From contig JBEHYN010000002.1 of NCBI GenBank assembly GCA_048498155.1, positions 62,001 to 126,000 on the forward strand: 64,000 nt of DNA, read 5' to 3'. Position 1 is the first letter of the stretch; each line of letters begins with the position of its first letter. Shown piece after piece: positions 33,837-42,378 of the stretch. The DNA comes from BOG-938 sp048498155 (lineage in GTDB: Bacteria > Pseudomonadota > Alphaproteobacteria > Caulobacterales > Caulobacteraceae). The position numbers and the translations under genes are program-made. The notes beneath the pieces are model-generated. The model saw nothing but the letters and a program-made list of their open reading frames with translations, was not told the origin of the DNA and ran no database searches.

Positions 33837-35318
33837 ATGTCGGACCTGACTTCACTCACGCTGAAGGCCGCCGTCGAGGGGCTGAAGGCCAAACGTTTCT
33901 CCTCGCTGGAGCTGACCCAGGCCCATGTGCAGGCCATCGAGGCCGCGCGGGCTTTGAACGCCTATGTGCTGGAGACCCCGGACAAGGCGCTGGACATGGC
34001 CAAGGCCGCAGACGCGCGCATCGCTTCCGGCGCGGCGGGACCGCTGGACGGCGTTCCCCTGGGTATCAAGGACCTGTTCTGCACCGAAGGTGTGCGCACC
34101 ACGGCGTGCTCGAAGATCCTGGGCGAGTTCAAGCCGACTTACGAATCCACCGTCACCGCCAATCTGTGGCGCGACGGGGCGGTGATGCTGGGCAAGCTGA
34201 ACTTGGACGAATTCGCCATGGGCTCGTCCAACGAGACCTCGGCGTTTGGACCGGTAGCCAATCCCTGGCGGGCGGAGGGCTCCAACCAGACCCTGACGCC
34301 GGGCGGCTCGTCCGGCGGTTCGGCTGCTGCGGTGGCGGCGGACCTGTGCCTGGGCGCCACGGGCACGGACACGGGCGGCTCCATCCGACAGCCGGCGGCC
34401 TTCACCGGGACGGTAGGGATCAAGCCGACCTATGGCCGGTGCTCGCGCTGGGGCATCGTGGCCTTCGCCTCCTCGCTGGATCAAGCCGGACCCATCGCCA
34501 AGACCGTCGAGGACGCGGCGATCCTGCTACGGTCTATGAGCGGGCACGACCCTAAGGACTCCACCAGCCTGCCGGTCGATGTGCCTGATTTCCCCAGCTT
34601 CGTGGGCAAGTCGGTCAAGGGCCTGAGGATCGGGGTGCCTGCCGAATACAATGCGCCTGGCATGCCCGCCGAGATTCAAGCCCTGTGGGATCAAGGGGTC
34701 GCCTGGCTGAAGGAGGCCGGGTGCGAGATCGTGCCGGTGTCGCTGCCGCACACCAAATACGCCCTGCCGACCTATTACATTGTCGCCCCGGCGGAGGCGT
34801 CGTCCAACCTGGCCCGTTATGACGGCATGCGTTACGGCATCCGCGCCGAGGGTAAGACCCTGACCGATGTCTATGAGCTGACCCGCGCCGAAGGCTTTGG
34901 CGAAGAGGTGCAAAGGCGCATTCTCATTGGGGCCTATGTGCTGTCGGCCGGCTATTACGACGCCTATTATCTGAAGGCGCAGAAGGTGCGGCGGCGCATC
35001 GCCGACGACTTCGCCCAGGCATTTGAAAAGGTCGACGCCCTGCTGACCCCGACCACCCCCTCGGCCGCCTTCGCCCTGGGGGCCAAGGATACAATGGACC
35101 CGGTTACCATGTACCTGAACGACGTCTTCACCGTGACGGCCAACCTGGCGGGCTTGCCGGCCATGTCGCTGCCCGCCGGGGTGGACAGTCAGGGCCTGCC
35201 GCTGGGCCTGCAACTGATCGGCCGGCCGTTGGAGGAGGGGACGCTGTTCTCTGTGGCCGGGGCGCTGGAGAAAGCGGCGGACTTCAAGGCCAAGCCCCGG
35301 GCTTGGTGGAAGGGGTAG
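33837..35318 (+). CDS. gatA: Asp/Glu-tRNA(Asn/Gln) amidotransferase subunit A
   Basis: 493 residues, the glutaminase subunit. The amidase Ser-cisSer-Lys triad is visible: Lys in GVPLGIKDLFCT, and the Ser pair in TPGGSSGGSAAAVAADL with TGTDTGGSIRQPA. The C-terminal part (LTPTTPSAAFALG; TVTANLAGLPAMSLPAG) is typical. The gene lies 2 bp after gatC and 9 bp before gatB, a tight operon. Presence of GatCAB implies that this organism makes Gln-tRNA and/or Asn-tRNA by the indirect route. Confidence 0.97.
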   Translation: MSDLTSLTLKAAVEGLKAKRFSSLELTQAHVQAIEAARALNAYVLETPDKALDMAKAADARIASGAAGPLDGVPLGIKDLFCTEGVRTTACSKILGEFKPTYESTVTANLWRDGAVMLGKLNLDEFAMGSSNETSAFGPVANPWRAEGSNQTLTPGGSSGGSAAAVAADLCLGATGTDTGGSIRQPAAFTGTVGIKPTYGRCSRWGIVAFASSLDQAGPIAKTVEDAAILLRSMSGHDPKDSTSLPVDVPDFPSFVGKSVKGLRIGVPAEYNAPGMPAEIQALWDQGVAWLKEAGCEIVPVSLPHTKYALPTYYIVAPAEASSNLARYDGMRYGIRAEGKTLTDVYELTRAEGFGEEVQRRILIGAYVLSAGYYDAYYLKAQKVRRRIADDFAQAFEKVDALLTPTTPSAAFALGAKDTMDPVTMYLNDVFTVTANLAGLPAMSLPAGVDSQGLPLGLQLIGRPLEEGTLFSVAGALEKAADFKAKPRAWWKG

Positions 35319-35327
35319 AGGACGCGC

Positions 35328-36794
35328 ATGGCCGACGACGATTCCTCATCCAAACTGATACAAGGCCGCACGGGCGCCTGGGAGATCGTGCTCGGGTTGG
35401 AGATCCACGCCCAGGTGGCGTCCAAGTCCAAGCTGTTCAGCGGCGCTGCCGTCGGCTTTGGCGCCGGTCCCAATGAGCAGGTGTCGCTGGTGGATGCGGC
35501 CATGCCGGGCATGCTGCCGGTGATCAACCGCTATTGCGTTGAGCAGGCGGTGCGGGCGGGTCTGGGGCTGAAGGCACAGATCAATCTGGTCTCCAAGTTC
35601 GACCGCAAGAATTACTTCTATCCCGACCTGCCGCAGGGCTATCAGATCAGCCAGTTTAAGCAGCCGATCGTGGGCGAGGGCCAGGTGCTGGTCGAGCGCG
35701 ACGACGGCTCCAGCTTCACCGTGGGCATCGAGCGGCTGCACCTGGAGCAGGACGCGGGCAAGTCGATCCACGATATCGACCCTAACGCCACCTATGTGGA
35801 CCTGAACCGTGCGGGCACGGCCCTGATGGAGATCGTATCGCGGCCGGATATGCGCTGCAGCGAGGAAGCGGCAGCCTACGTCAAGAAGGTGCGCACCATT
35901 CTGAGGTACATCGGCGCCTGCGACGGCGACATGGAGAAGGGCAATCTGCGGGCCGATGTGAATGTCTCTGTGCGCCGGCCGGGCGATGAGCTGGGCACGC
36001 GCTGCGAGATCAAGAACGTCAATTCCTACCGCTACATCCAGCAGGCCATCGAATACGAGGCGCGCCGGCAGATTGAAATTCTTGAAGAGGGGGGCTCGAT
36101 CAACCAGGAAACGCGCCTGTTCGATCCGGGCAAGCTGGAGACCCGGTCCATGCGCTCCAAGGAGGACGCGCACGACTATCGCTATTTCCCCGATCCGGAC
36201 CTTTTGCCTCTTGAGCTGGACGCGGCCTGGGTGGAGGAAATCCGCCTGAGCCTGCCCGAGTTGCCCGACGACAAGAAGGCGCGGCTGCAGAGTCAGTACG
36301 GCCTGTCGGTCTATGACGCCGGGGTGCTGGTGATCGAGGGCGAGCGGGCCGACTTTTTCGAAAAGGCCGCCCAGGGTCGCGACGCTAAACTAGTCGCCAA
36401 CTGGACGACCAATGAGTTGCTGGCGCGCCTGGCCAAGTCGGGCCAGGACATCGAAAACAGCCCGATCCCGCCGGAGGATATCGCCGGGCTGGTGGAGTTG
36501 ATCGAGACGGGCGTGATCTCGTCCAAAATCGCCAAGGAAGTGTTCGACCGCATGTGGGCGGGCGAGGGCACGCCTCAGCAGGTGGTGGACAAGCACGGCC
36601 TGGTGCAGGTGACCGACACCGGCGCCATCGAGGCGGTGATCGACGCCCTGATCGCGTCCAATCCGGACAAGGCCGCCGCGGTCAGGGAAAAGCCCCAGGC
36701 CATTGGCTGGTTCGTGGGCCAGGTGATGAAAGAAACCCAGGGCAAGGCTAACCCAGCGACGGTCAATGAGCTGTTGCGGGCAAAGCTTTCGTAA
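35328..36794 (+). CDS. gatB: Asp/Glu-tRNA(Asn/Gln) amidotransferase subunit B
   Basis: 488 residues, the tRNA-binding kinase/transamidase subunit. N-terminal motif WEIVLGLEIHAQVASKSKLFS; kinase core FDRKNYFYPDLPQGYQISQ, HLEQDAGKS and LNRAGTALMEIVSRPD; then EDAHDYRYFPDPDL; C-terminal YqeY-like tail with GWFVGQVMKETQGKANPATVN. ATG 35328 is preceded by GGTAGAGGACGC. A possible hairpin terminator follows at 36822-36858. Confidence 0.97.
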   Translation: MADDDSSSKLIQGRTGAWEIVLGLEIHAQVASKSKLFSGAAVGFGAGPNEQVSLVDAAMPGMLPVINRYCVEQAVRAGLGLKAQINLVSKFDRKNYFYPDLPQGYQISQFKQPIVGEGQVLVERDDGSSFTVGIERLHLEQDAGKSIHDIDPNATYVDLNRAGTALMEIVSRPDMRCSEEAAAYVKKVRTILRYIGACDGDMEKGNLRADVNVSVRRPGDELGTRCEIKNVNSYRYIQQAIEYEARRQIEILEEGGSINQETRLFDPGKLETRSMRSKEDAHDYRYFPDPDLLPLELDAAWVEEIRLSLPELPDDKKARLQSQYGLSVYDAGVLVIEGERADFFEKAAQGRDAKLVANWTTNELLARLAKSGQDIENSPIPPEDIAGLVELIETGVISSKIAKEVFDRMWAGEGTPQQVVDKHGLVQVTDTGAIEAVIDALIASNPDKAAAVREKPQAIGWFVGQVMKETQGKANPATVNELLRAKLS

Positions 36795-36821
36795 TCGTCT
36801 TGGCGCCCTGGAGCTGCTGGG

Positions 36822-36858
36822 TCCTCGGCAGGGCTTCGCTTTGCTCATTGGCCGAGGA
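36822..36858. terminator. Possible bidirectional hairpin between gatB and arsC
   Basis: TCCTCGGC (36822-36829) pairs with GCCGAGGA (36851-36858) across a 21-nt loop, in the 73-bp gap between the convergent genes gatB and arsC. A short T-run (GTTTTCT) follows nearby at about 36863. The location fits a terminator; the long loop makes this moderate evidence. Confidence 0.45.
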
Positions 36859-36867
36859 TGACGTTTT

Positions 36868-37224
36868 CTAGAGAATTTCCTCGATCCGCTCAGGCGGGCG
36901 AGCCAGCACCGCGCCCTTAGGCGTAATGACGATAGGGCGTTCGACCAGGATCGGATGACCGACCATAGCGTCGAGGATTTCCTCATCGGTCGTCTTGCGG
37001 TCGGTCAGCTTGAGTTCCTCCGCCGGCGTGCCCCGGATGCGCAGGACATCGCGCGCGGTCAGGCCCAACTTGCCGAGCAGGTCTTTCAGCTGCGGCTTGG
37101 TCCAGCCGGCTTTGAGGTATTCCACCACGGTGGGTTCGATGCCGGCCGCGCGGATGGCCGCCAAAGTGTTGCGCGAGGTGGTGCAGGCGGGATTGTGGAA
37201 GATGGTGACGGTTGCATCGCTCAT
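36868..37224 (-). CDS. arsC: Arsenate reductase, glutaredoxin-dependent (ArsC)
   Basis: 118 residues. Reduces arsenate to arsenite with glutathione/glutaredoxin. The catalytic Cys is in IFHNPACTTSRNTL, followed by the phosphate-binding Arg. Other landmarks are VVEYLKAGWTKPQLKDLL, RDVLRIRGTPAEEL, MVGHPILVERPIVI and ARPPERIEEIL. No arsR, arsB or acr3 gene is adjacent, so it is a lone chromosomal copy, perhaps of a general ArsC-like reductase. I use ATG 37224 (MSDATVTIF); the longer frame to 37347 adds a charged, non-conserved extension. Confidence 0.94.
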   Translation of the reverse strand: MSDATVTIFHNPACTTSRNTLAAIRAAGIEPTVVEYLKAGWTKPQLKDLLGKLGLTARDVLRIRGTPAEELKLTDRKTTDEEILDAMVGHPILVERPIVITPKGAVLARPPERIEEIL

Positions 37225-37519
37225 GACCTCTTGTTCGTCGGGGGGCGGCGCTTCGTCAAGACGATTGCTCACCCCGGTGATTTCGGCGCGATTTGACGCT
37301 TGATCGGCGGCGGCGCGGGGCTTCCGTGAACGACTTGCGAAACTCATGTAAACGACAAGTAAATCGTCTCTTTATCACTTGGTAATGCGCGTGAATCGTT
37401 GTTTACAGTTATTGAAAAATAGTGGTTTTTTCGGCTTAACTCTATTTTCATGCGCGGAAGTGTTTCTTCTATTTCTGATGCTGGCGTCGAACGCGCCGGA
37501 CGTTCCGAAAGGGAAGACG
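37225..37519. promoter_or_regulatory. AT-rich intergenic region before the Sel1-like gene
   Basis: This 295-bp region is visibly richer in A and T than its surroundings, especially 37345-37470. It separates the divergent arsC and Sel1-like genes. It holds one GANTC site (37393) and, on the minus strand near 37352-37367, TTTA-CTTGTCG-TTTAC, a two-mismatch relative of the CtrA box TTAA-N7-TTAAC. A frame upstream of 37520 encodes a hydrophobic stretch, but I regard it as non-coding. Confidence 0.45.
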
Positions 37520-37795
37520 ATGCAGACTTATACGCATACCGAAGCGACAGGCGGGCTGCCGCTGCCGACGCCGGATTGCTCGGGAGATGAGCTGTTCCGC
37601 ATGGGATTGCTTTACTCGACCGGTCAAGGCGGCGCGCCGCTGGACTATGTGTCAGCGCACATGCTGTTCAATCTAGCGGCCATGCGCGGGTCCGAAGAGG
37701 GCAAGATCTATCGTCGCGAACTGAGCCGTGAGATGGCCCAGGACGAAGTTGCCGAAGCCCAACGCGCGGCGCGTGAATGGCTGTCCCACGGCTAA
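37520..37795 (+). CDS. Small Sel1-like repeat protein
   Basis: 91 residues with a single Sel1/TPR-like helical repeat: ELFRMGLLYSTGQGGAPLDYVSAHMLFNLAAMRG, then a helix EMAQDEVAEAQRAAREWL. Short proteins with this exact arrangement are common in Alphaproteobacteria; no function is known to me. I chose ATG 37520 because GAAAGGGAAG lies 3-12 bp before it and the N-terminus MQTYTHTEATGGLPLPTP looks like the family start. It converges with the export gene at 37809, 13 bp apart. Confidence 0.75.
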   Translation: MQTYTHTEATGGLPLPTPDCSGDELFRMGLLYSTGQGGAPLDYVSAHMLFNLAAMRGSEEGKIYRRELSREMAQDEVAEAQRAAREWLSHG

Positions 37796-37808
37796 ACGAC
37801 CGGCCCGC

Positions 37809-38543
37809 TTACAACGGCTTGTAGACCGCGTAGCTGAACTGGATGGGCAGGGCGTCGCGCAGCTGCTGCATCCAGATGCCCACCTCGGCCACCGAGGTGC
37901 GCGGCACGTAGACGACGTCAAAGCGGCGTAAGGGCGCTACATCCATTTGGGAGGGATCGGTCGCCCCGCGCCGCAGATCGACAACCCGCATCATGGCCTG
38001 CCCCCCGGCGCCGCGTCGGATGAGCACGACAGTGGAGCGTTGCGCGGTGGCCTTGAATCCGCCGGCCTCTATAACGGCCTGCAGAGTGTCGATCGGACCG
38101 GGCATGTCATAGACCCCCGGCTTGTCCACCTCTCCGCCCACAAACACCTTCAATGGGGTGGCTGCAGTCAGGGACACTTCCACCTGCGGGTGGATCAACT
38201 GGCTGGCGTAGGCCTGGCTCAGAGAGTCCTCGACCTGTTGGGTGGAACGATCCGCCACCATGACCGGCCCGACCAGGGGCGCGCTGACGCGGCCGTCGGG
38301 CTGAACCACCAGGGTCTTGTTCAATTCCGGCGCTGAGGGAACTCGCAACTCGATCTGGTCGCCCGGATAAAAGCGATAGTCGGGCTCGTCATCGCTCCAG
38401 GTGGCGTAGCCGATGTTGGGAAAGCCCGCTGTGGGCTTAAGCCCCGGGGTGAAAGGTTCGCTGGATGGACCCTGGCACCCGGACATGGCTCCGCCGACGG
38501 CGAGCATCGCGATCAGCGGGCGAAGAACAGTAGGCAAAGGCAT
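37809..38543 (-). CDS. hfsD: Outer-membrane polysaccharide export protein (HfsD/Wza-like)
   Basis: A 244-residue lipoprotein: signal peptide and lipobox GAMSGC (C23). The poly-export domain is YRFYPGDQIELRVPSAPELN with VQPDGRVSAPLVGPVMV, followed by two SLBB-type segments (VFVGGEVDKPGVYDMPG; RFDVVYVPRTSVAEVG). In C. crescentus HfsD forms the outer-membrane pore that exports the holdfast polysaccharide. The assignment to holdfast rather than another capsule comes from the neighbouring hfsA, hfsB, hfsC, hfsE, hfsG and hfsH-like genes. The C-terminus FSYAVYKPL is short, as in HfsD-type proteins, with no Wza C-terminal helix. Confidence 0.8.
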   Translation of the reverse strand: MPLPTVLRPLIAMLAVGGAMSGCQGPSSEPFTPGLKPTAGFPNIGYATWSDDEPDYRFYPGDQIELRVPSAPELNKTLVVQPDGRVSAPLVGPVMVADRSTQQVEDSLSQAYASQLIHPQVEVSLTAATPLKVFVGGEVDKPGVYDMPGPIDTLQAVIEAGGFKATAQRSTVVLIRRGAGGQAMMRVVDLRRGATDPSQMDVAPLRRFDVVYVPRTSVAEVGIWMQQLRDALPIQFSYAVYKPL

Positions 38544-38590
38544 GGATGGCCTTGAACGGATAGTCGTCCGCCAAGTGTTAACAAAATTGG

Positions 38591-38605
38591 GTAACGAGCC
38601 GTTAA
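38591..38605 (-). promoter_or_regulatory. CtrA-like box upstream of hfsD
   Basis: Read on the minus strand: TTAA-CGGCTCG-TTAC, one mismatch from the CtrA consensus half-sites TTAA-N7-TTAA, 48 bp before the hfsD start and overlapping the stop of the acyltransferase gene. A second GTTAAC at 38576-38581 lies between it and the gene. Regulation by CtrA is inference. Confidence 0.4.
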
Positions 38606-39669
38606 CGCGCGGGCGTTTTGGCCGTTGTCAGCTTGGTCAGCCAGTGCCGAACGGGCCGGTCATAGTACCGCTCCGCCAGCCAGGCGATCACCGCCATGCA
38701 GGCGATGAAGGTGATCCCCAATAGGGCCGAGCCATTGGGGCGACCGTAGAGGATGAAAAACTGATTGAGCACGCCGCCGAGGGGCGAATGGATCAGATAC
38801 AGGGCGTAGGAGGCCCCGCCGCCGAGGGAAAAGAGCTTTTGCCCGAAAGGGCCTGGTTCGACCGCCGTAGAGAGATAGGCGAATAGGGGAAAGATCAGCA
38901 AGGCGCAGGCGATGTCGTAGGCGGTGCGCTCAGGCCCACGGTGCGGCCAGGCTATCAGCAAGACAAAGCAGCCGGCCAGGAGCAGCCAAGGACTGATTTT
39001 GAGCGTGCAGGGCCGGACGAGCTGCAGGCGATAGACCCCGACCCCTGCGAAGAACGAGAAAAACACCCGGCCGAACCCGCCGACAAACTGCTTGCTGCTG
39101 AAACCCACGTCTAGACTGCCGAAGTGCAGGGCGGTGTAGGCCAGGCCCAAGGCCGAGATTGCAAGCACCACCATCAGGGCGAGGTTGTTCAGCCAGCGCC
39201 AGATCAGGGCATAGGCGGCGTTGGCGCTCAGTTCGAAGAACAGGGTCCAAGACGGATTATTGTAGGGATAGACTAGGCCATAGGCGCCCCGCGCGAAGGT
39301 GGGCAGCATCAACAGCCCGGGAATGATGACGGCAGGATCGAGCGCCCAGGTCTTGATGCCGGCCAGGCGGGCGGCCGGCACGGTCAGGACCGCGATGGCG
39401 AACGCCAGAAGGTAGAGGGGATAGAGGCGCAAAATCCGCACCTTGGCGAACGTCCAAAAGCCGAGCCCCTCAGCGAAGCGCTTGTCATAAGCGTGGGCAA
39501 TGACGAAGCCGCTGAACAGGAAGAACAGCTCCACCGCAAGGTAGCTCGACGCCGTAGTCAACTGCCCCGCGTGCAAGGGAATGATGTGACGGGTGACCAC
39601 CAGAAGCGCGGCCAAACCGCGCAATCCATCGATGGTGTAAAACATGCGCCGTTGCGGTGATTGGCTCAT
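38602..39669 (-). CDS. Acyltransferase 3 family membrane protein
   Basis: 355 residues with about ten membrane helices. The family signature is near the N-terminus: IDGLRGLAALLVVTRHIIP (R and H catalytic), then FFLFSGFVIAHAYDKRF and RILRLYPLYLLA. Such enzymes O-acetylate or O-succinylate sugars of exopolysaccharides or lipopolysaccharides. Its place between hfsD and hfsA suggests that it modifies the exported polysaccharide, but C. crescentus HfsK, the known holdfast acyltransferase, is a different (GNAT/FemAB) family. ATG 39669 has AGAGGGAAAC before it. It is divergent from hfsA. Confidence 0.88.
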   Translation of the reverse strand: MSQSPQRRMFYTIDGLRGLAALLVVTRHIIPLHAGQLTTASSYLAVELFFLFSGFVIAHAYDKRFAEGLGFWTFAKVRILRLYPLYLLAFAIAVLTVPAARLAGIKTWALDPAVIIPGLLMLPTFARGAYGLVYPYNNPSWTLFFELSANAAYALIWRWLNNLALMVVLAISALGLAYTALHFGSLDVGFSSKQFVGGFGRVFFSFFAGVGVYRLQLVRPCTLKISPWLLLAGCFVLLIAWPHRGPERTAYDIACALLIFPLFAYLSTAVEPGPFGQKLFSLGGGASYALYLIHSPLGGVLNQFFILYGRPNGSALLGITFIACMAVIAWLAERYYDRPVRHWLTKLTTAKTPAR

Positions 39670-39828
39670 GTTGTTTCCCTCTGCGGACCGTCCTTGTCTG
39701 GACTCTGATTTTCCAAGACGCAAGCCAAAGCCTAGCTGTTGAGCGTTTGGCTACAGTAGCCGCGATTATGGTTACCAGACGTTAACGCCCCGGCCCCAGG
39801 GTTGCGGCGTAAGGAGTTCCACGATTCC

Positions 39829-41340
39829 ATGATCGCCCCCAGCGCCTGGACATCAAGGCCCGCCGCCCCGACGTTTGCGTCCGGCGGTCCGGCGGCGCGC
39901 CCGGCGTACGACGTGGAGTCATTTCTGGCTGCGCTTTGGCGAGAGCGCGGACTGATGCTTGGGGTGTTCCTGGCGGTGCTTGCCCTGGGCGTGGCCTTAG
40001 CCTTCACCTTGAAGACCAGCTATCCGGCACACTCCAGTTTGCTGGTCAGGCTGGGCCAGGAATATGTTTATGAGCCCCGGGTCGGCGATGCGGCTCGCGG
40101 CGCCTTGCCCAGCACTGACCAAGTGATCCAGTCGGAAGTGGAGATTCTCGGCAGCGCGGGCTTGCACCAGCGTGTGATTGAGCAGTTGGGCGTCGGTCGC
40201 ATCGAACCCGCCCTGTCCATGAAATACGCCGCCGCCGGCCCCGAGGCGCGGGCGCTGATCACCGCTCAGCTGGTGGCCCAGATGGGCCAGGCTCTGAAAG
40301 TTGAAAGCGCGCCTGACAATTCGATCATTCGCTTGACCTATTCGGCGCACGATCCCGAAACCGCGACCATGGTCCTTAGCAAGATCGTGGAGACCTATAT
40401 CAACTATCGAAAATCCGTGTTGATCGACGGCGCTCAACCGGCCACCGCCGAGCAAAGGGGCGTGCTGGAGCAGCGGCTGGCCTCTGCCGACAACTCGTTG
40501 CAAACCTTCTTGAGCGACAACCAGATCGGAGACTTCGACTCCGAAAAGACTTCTCTGTCGACACTACGCGCGTCCCTTGTGGATGAGAACTTTCGCGTCC
40601 AGGCGCGTTTGAGCGAGATTGGCGGCCGGCTGGGCGAGGTCGTGCGCCAGGTGGCGTCCGTCTCTCCGGAAATCGGCCTATATCACGACACCAACGCCGC
40701 CCCGAACGACAAGCTTTTGCAGCTGAAGATGGACCGTGAGGACTTGCTGAGTCGCTACAAGCCCGACGCCCAGCCGGTGAAGGACCTTGACCGAAAGATC
40801 ACCCAACTGCAGGGCATGATTTCAACCGGGCAGGCCGACAGCCCCGGGGCCCGGCGCAACGGACCCAATCCGGTCTTTCAGGCTGTGCAGACGGAAAAGC
40901 TGCAGCTCACCGCTGAAGCCGCTTCTCTGCGCCAACGCGGCGCGGCCCTCGTGAGCCAAATTCAGGACGTGAACAGTCAACAGTTGCGCCTTTCCGCCCT
41001 GGAGCCGCGCTATCGGGAATTGGTCCGTGATCGGGACGTGCTGTCGGACAACGTCAAAAGCCTAGCCTCCAAGGCCGAGGAAGATCAGACGCAACAGGCC
41101 ATTGCTCAAAAGACCAACGATAACATCCGGGTTGTCGAGCCTGCAGTGGCTGACATCCATGGAAAGAGCCTGCGACGGCCGGTGCTGGTCTTGTCGTTCG
41201 TGCTGGCCCTGTTTTCCGCACTATGCGCCGGCCTGCTGGGCGTGTTCGTGCGGCCCGGCCTAGCCGGTCCATCGTCCGCTTCGCGGACCCTGGATCTTCC
41301 CGTCCTGGCCACGGCGCAATTCAAGCCGCACACGCGTTAG
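39829..41340 (+). CDS. hfsA: Polysaccharide co-polymerase (HfsA/Wzc-like)
   Basis: About 503 residues. An inner-membrane Wzz/GumC-type protein: cytoplasmic N-terminus, first helix LMLGVFLAVLALGVALAF, a long periplasmic coiled-coil domain (about residues 60-450) and a second helix PVLVLSFVLALFSALCAGLLG near the end. It lacks a fused kinase domain, so it would work with a separate HfsB-type partner. In C. crescentus HfsA links the inner-membrane polymerase to the HfsD pore. AAGGAG lies 12 bp before ATG 39829. The stop overlaps by 4 bp the stop of the convergent EF-hand gene. Confidence 0.82.
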   Translation: MIAPSAWTSRPAAPTFASGGPAARPAYDVESFLAALWRERGLMLGVFLAVLALGVALAFTLKTSYPAHSSLLVRLGQEYVYEPRVGDAARGALPSTDQVIQSEVEILGSAGLHQRVIEQLGVGRIEPALSMKYAAAGPEARALITAQLVAQMGQALKVESAPDNSIIRLTYSAHDPETATMVLSKIVETYINYRKSVLIDGAQPATAEQRGVLEQRLASADNSLQTFLSDNQIGDFDSEKTSLSTLRASLVDENFRVQARLSEIGGRLGEVVRQVASVSPEIGLYHDTNAAPNDKLLQLKMDREDLLSRYKPDAQPVKDLDRKITQLQGMISTGQADSPGARRNGPNPVFQAVQTEKLQLTAEAASLRQRGAALVSQIQDVNSQQLRLSALEPRYRELVRDRDVLSDNVKSLASKAEEDQTQQAIAQKTNDNIRVVEPAVADIHGKSLRRPVLVLSFVLALFSALCAGLLGVFVRPGLAGPSSASRTLDLPVLATAQFKPHTR

Positions 41341-42035
41341 CGAGTTTCGGGTTTGCGGCCTTCCACGGCGATCTGATCTGGGGTGCGCGGCAGGCCGCCC
41401 AACGTGAGATAGCCCCGCGCCTTGGCGTCGAGCATATGAAAGCGGCGGTCAGCGGCGGCCAGGAATTCGGTCAGGGTGATCTTGCCGTCGAAATCTGCGT
41501 CTGCGCTGGCCACAGGTTCGGAGGCGGTCAACAGGCTGTAGGCTGACGCGCCAAGCACACTCAGCCGTGCGCTGGAGTTGCCGCGCCCGGAATCGGGAGC
41601 GGGGCGTGCTCCGACGATCTCCCCGATGCTCTGCTCACCGCTTTCGGGCGTAGGCGTCGCCTCGCGCGGCTGTTCCAGAATGGACAGGATCTCAGGCGCG
41701 ACCTTTCGTTCGTAGTCGTCCACTTCAAAGCTATCGATCAGCCCGTCGTGGTTGATGTCCAGGATGTGGAAGAAGAGCTCGAAGTCCGCCCGAAACTCCT
41801 CGCGGGTGATGCGTCCGTCATGGTCGCGATCGGCTTGGGCGAACCACTGAACCACCGGATACGCCTCGCCTGCCGCCGCATGGAACGGCTGTCCTGCGGG
41901 GCTGAGGAAGATCGTCGGCCTGGGCCGATCCGGTTGGCTGGGTGCGCGGTAAGGTTGGTCTTGATCAGACGCGCAGCCGGCGAGGGCAAGCGCGGCCAGG
42001 ACAAAAGCGGTGGTGTAAATTCGCGGTTCGGTCAT
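41337..42035 (-). CDS. EF-hand calcium-binding lipoprotein
   Basis: 232 residues, with lipobox LALAGC (C21). Three canonical EF-hand loops are visible: D69-E80 (DRDHDGRITREE), D93-E104 (DINHDGLIDSFE) and D179-E190 (DADFDGKITLTE). A fourth, DAKARGYLTLGG, is degenerate. The first two form a normal pair; about 75 residues of low-complexity linker separate them from the second pair. It probably binds calcium in the periplasm or at the outer membrane. It sits between hfsA and hfsB on the opposite strand; it is not one of the classical hfs genes and its role there is unknown. Confidence 0.9.
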   Translation of the reverse strand: MTEPRIYTTAFVLAALALAGCASDQDQPYRAPSQPDRPRPTIFLSPAGQPFHAAAGEAYPVVQWFAQADRDHDGRITREEFRADFELFFHILDINHDGLIDSFEVDDYERKVAPEILSILEQPREATPTPESGEQSIGEIVGARPAPDSGRGNSSARLSVLGASAYSLLTASEPVASADADFDGKITLTEFLAAADRRFHMLDAKARGYLTLGGLPRTPDQIAVEGRKPETR

Positions 42036-42378
42036 GCAGCAGCCTTGCATCGAGCGATTGCCTCGTGTGCCTTTTCGAATCTGAAACTCGCCCTTCTATG
42101 GGGCGCGCGTGGAACGAACTTCAAATTCAAAAAACACACTGAAATCGTATGCTTCCAGTGTGGCGGGAGATTCAGACATTAGCGCCCAGGTCTCCACAAA
42201 ACTCAGGCGAATGTCTGAATCGGCACACTCATATTGACCCCGCCTATCAGGGCCAAAGCGTGGCGGAAAGCCCCTGGCCGGCGGAGTCATAAATGACGCG
42301 GGCCGCAAATTCGCCTTCGATTCCCAGCACGCTCAAACCAATCTAGGCTCAGCTCACAAAAAACCGGCGATTCGGCGA
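42036..42378. promoter_or_regulatory. Non-coding region before hfsB with GANTC cluster and inverted repeats
   Basis: A 343-bp gap between divergent genes. It holds five GANTC sites (42077, 42169, 42217, 42319, 42369), a CACACTG...CAGTGTG inverted repeat (42135-42141/42156-42162), and a perfect 12-bp inverted repeat GATTCAGACATT (42169-42180)/AATGTCTGAATC (42210-42221) whose ends are themselves GANTC sites. No convincing gene is present in either direction. Confidence 0.6.

Noticed and set aside
36868..37224. An arsenic resistance island
   Set aside because: Only arsC is present; no regulator, pump or mobile element is adjacent, and flanking genes are core.
39765..39790. CtrA box before hfsA (GGTTACCAGACGTTAAC)
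   Set aside because: The half-sites are separated by 6 rather than 7 bp, so it does not fit the consensus.
42096..42308. A 70-codon minus-strand gene in the region before hfsB
   Set aside because: No ribosome site, no recognisable protein features, and it runs through the inverted repeats.
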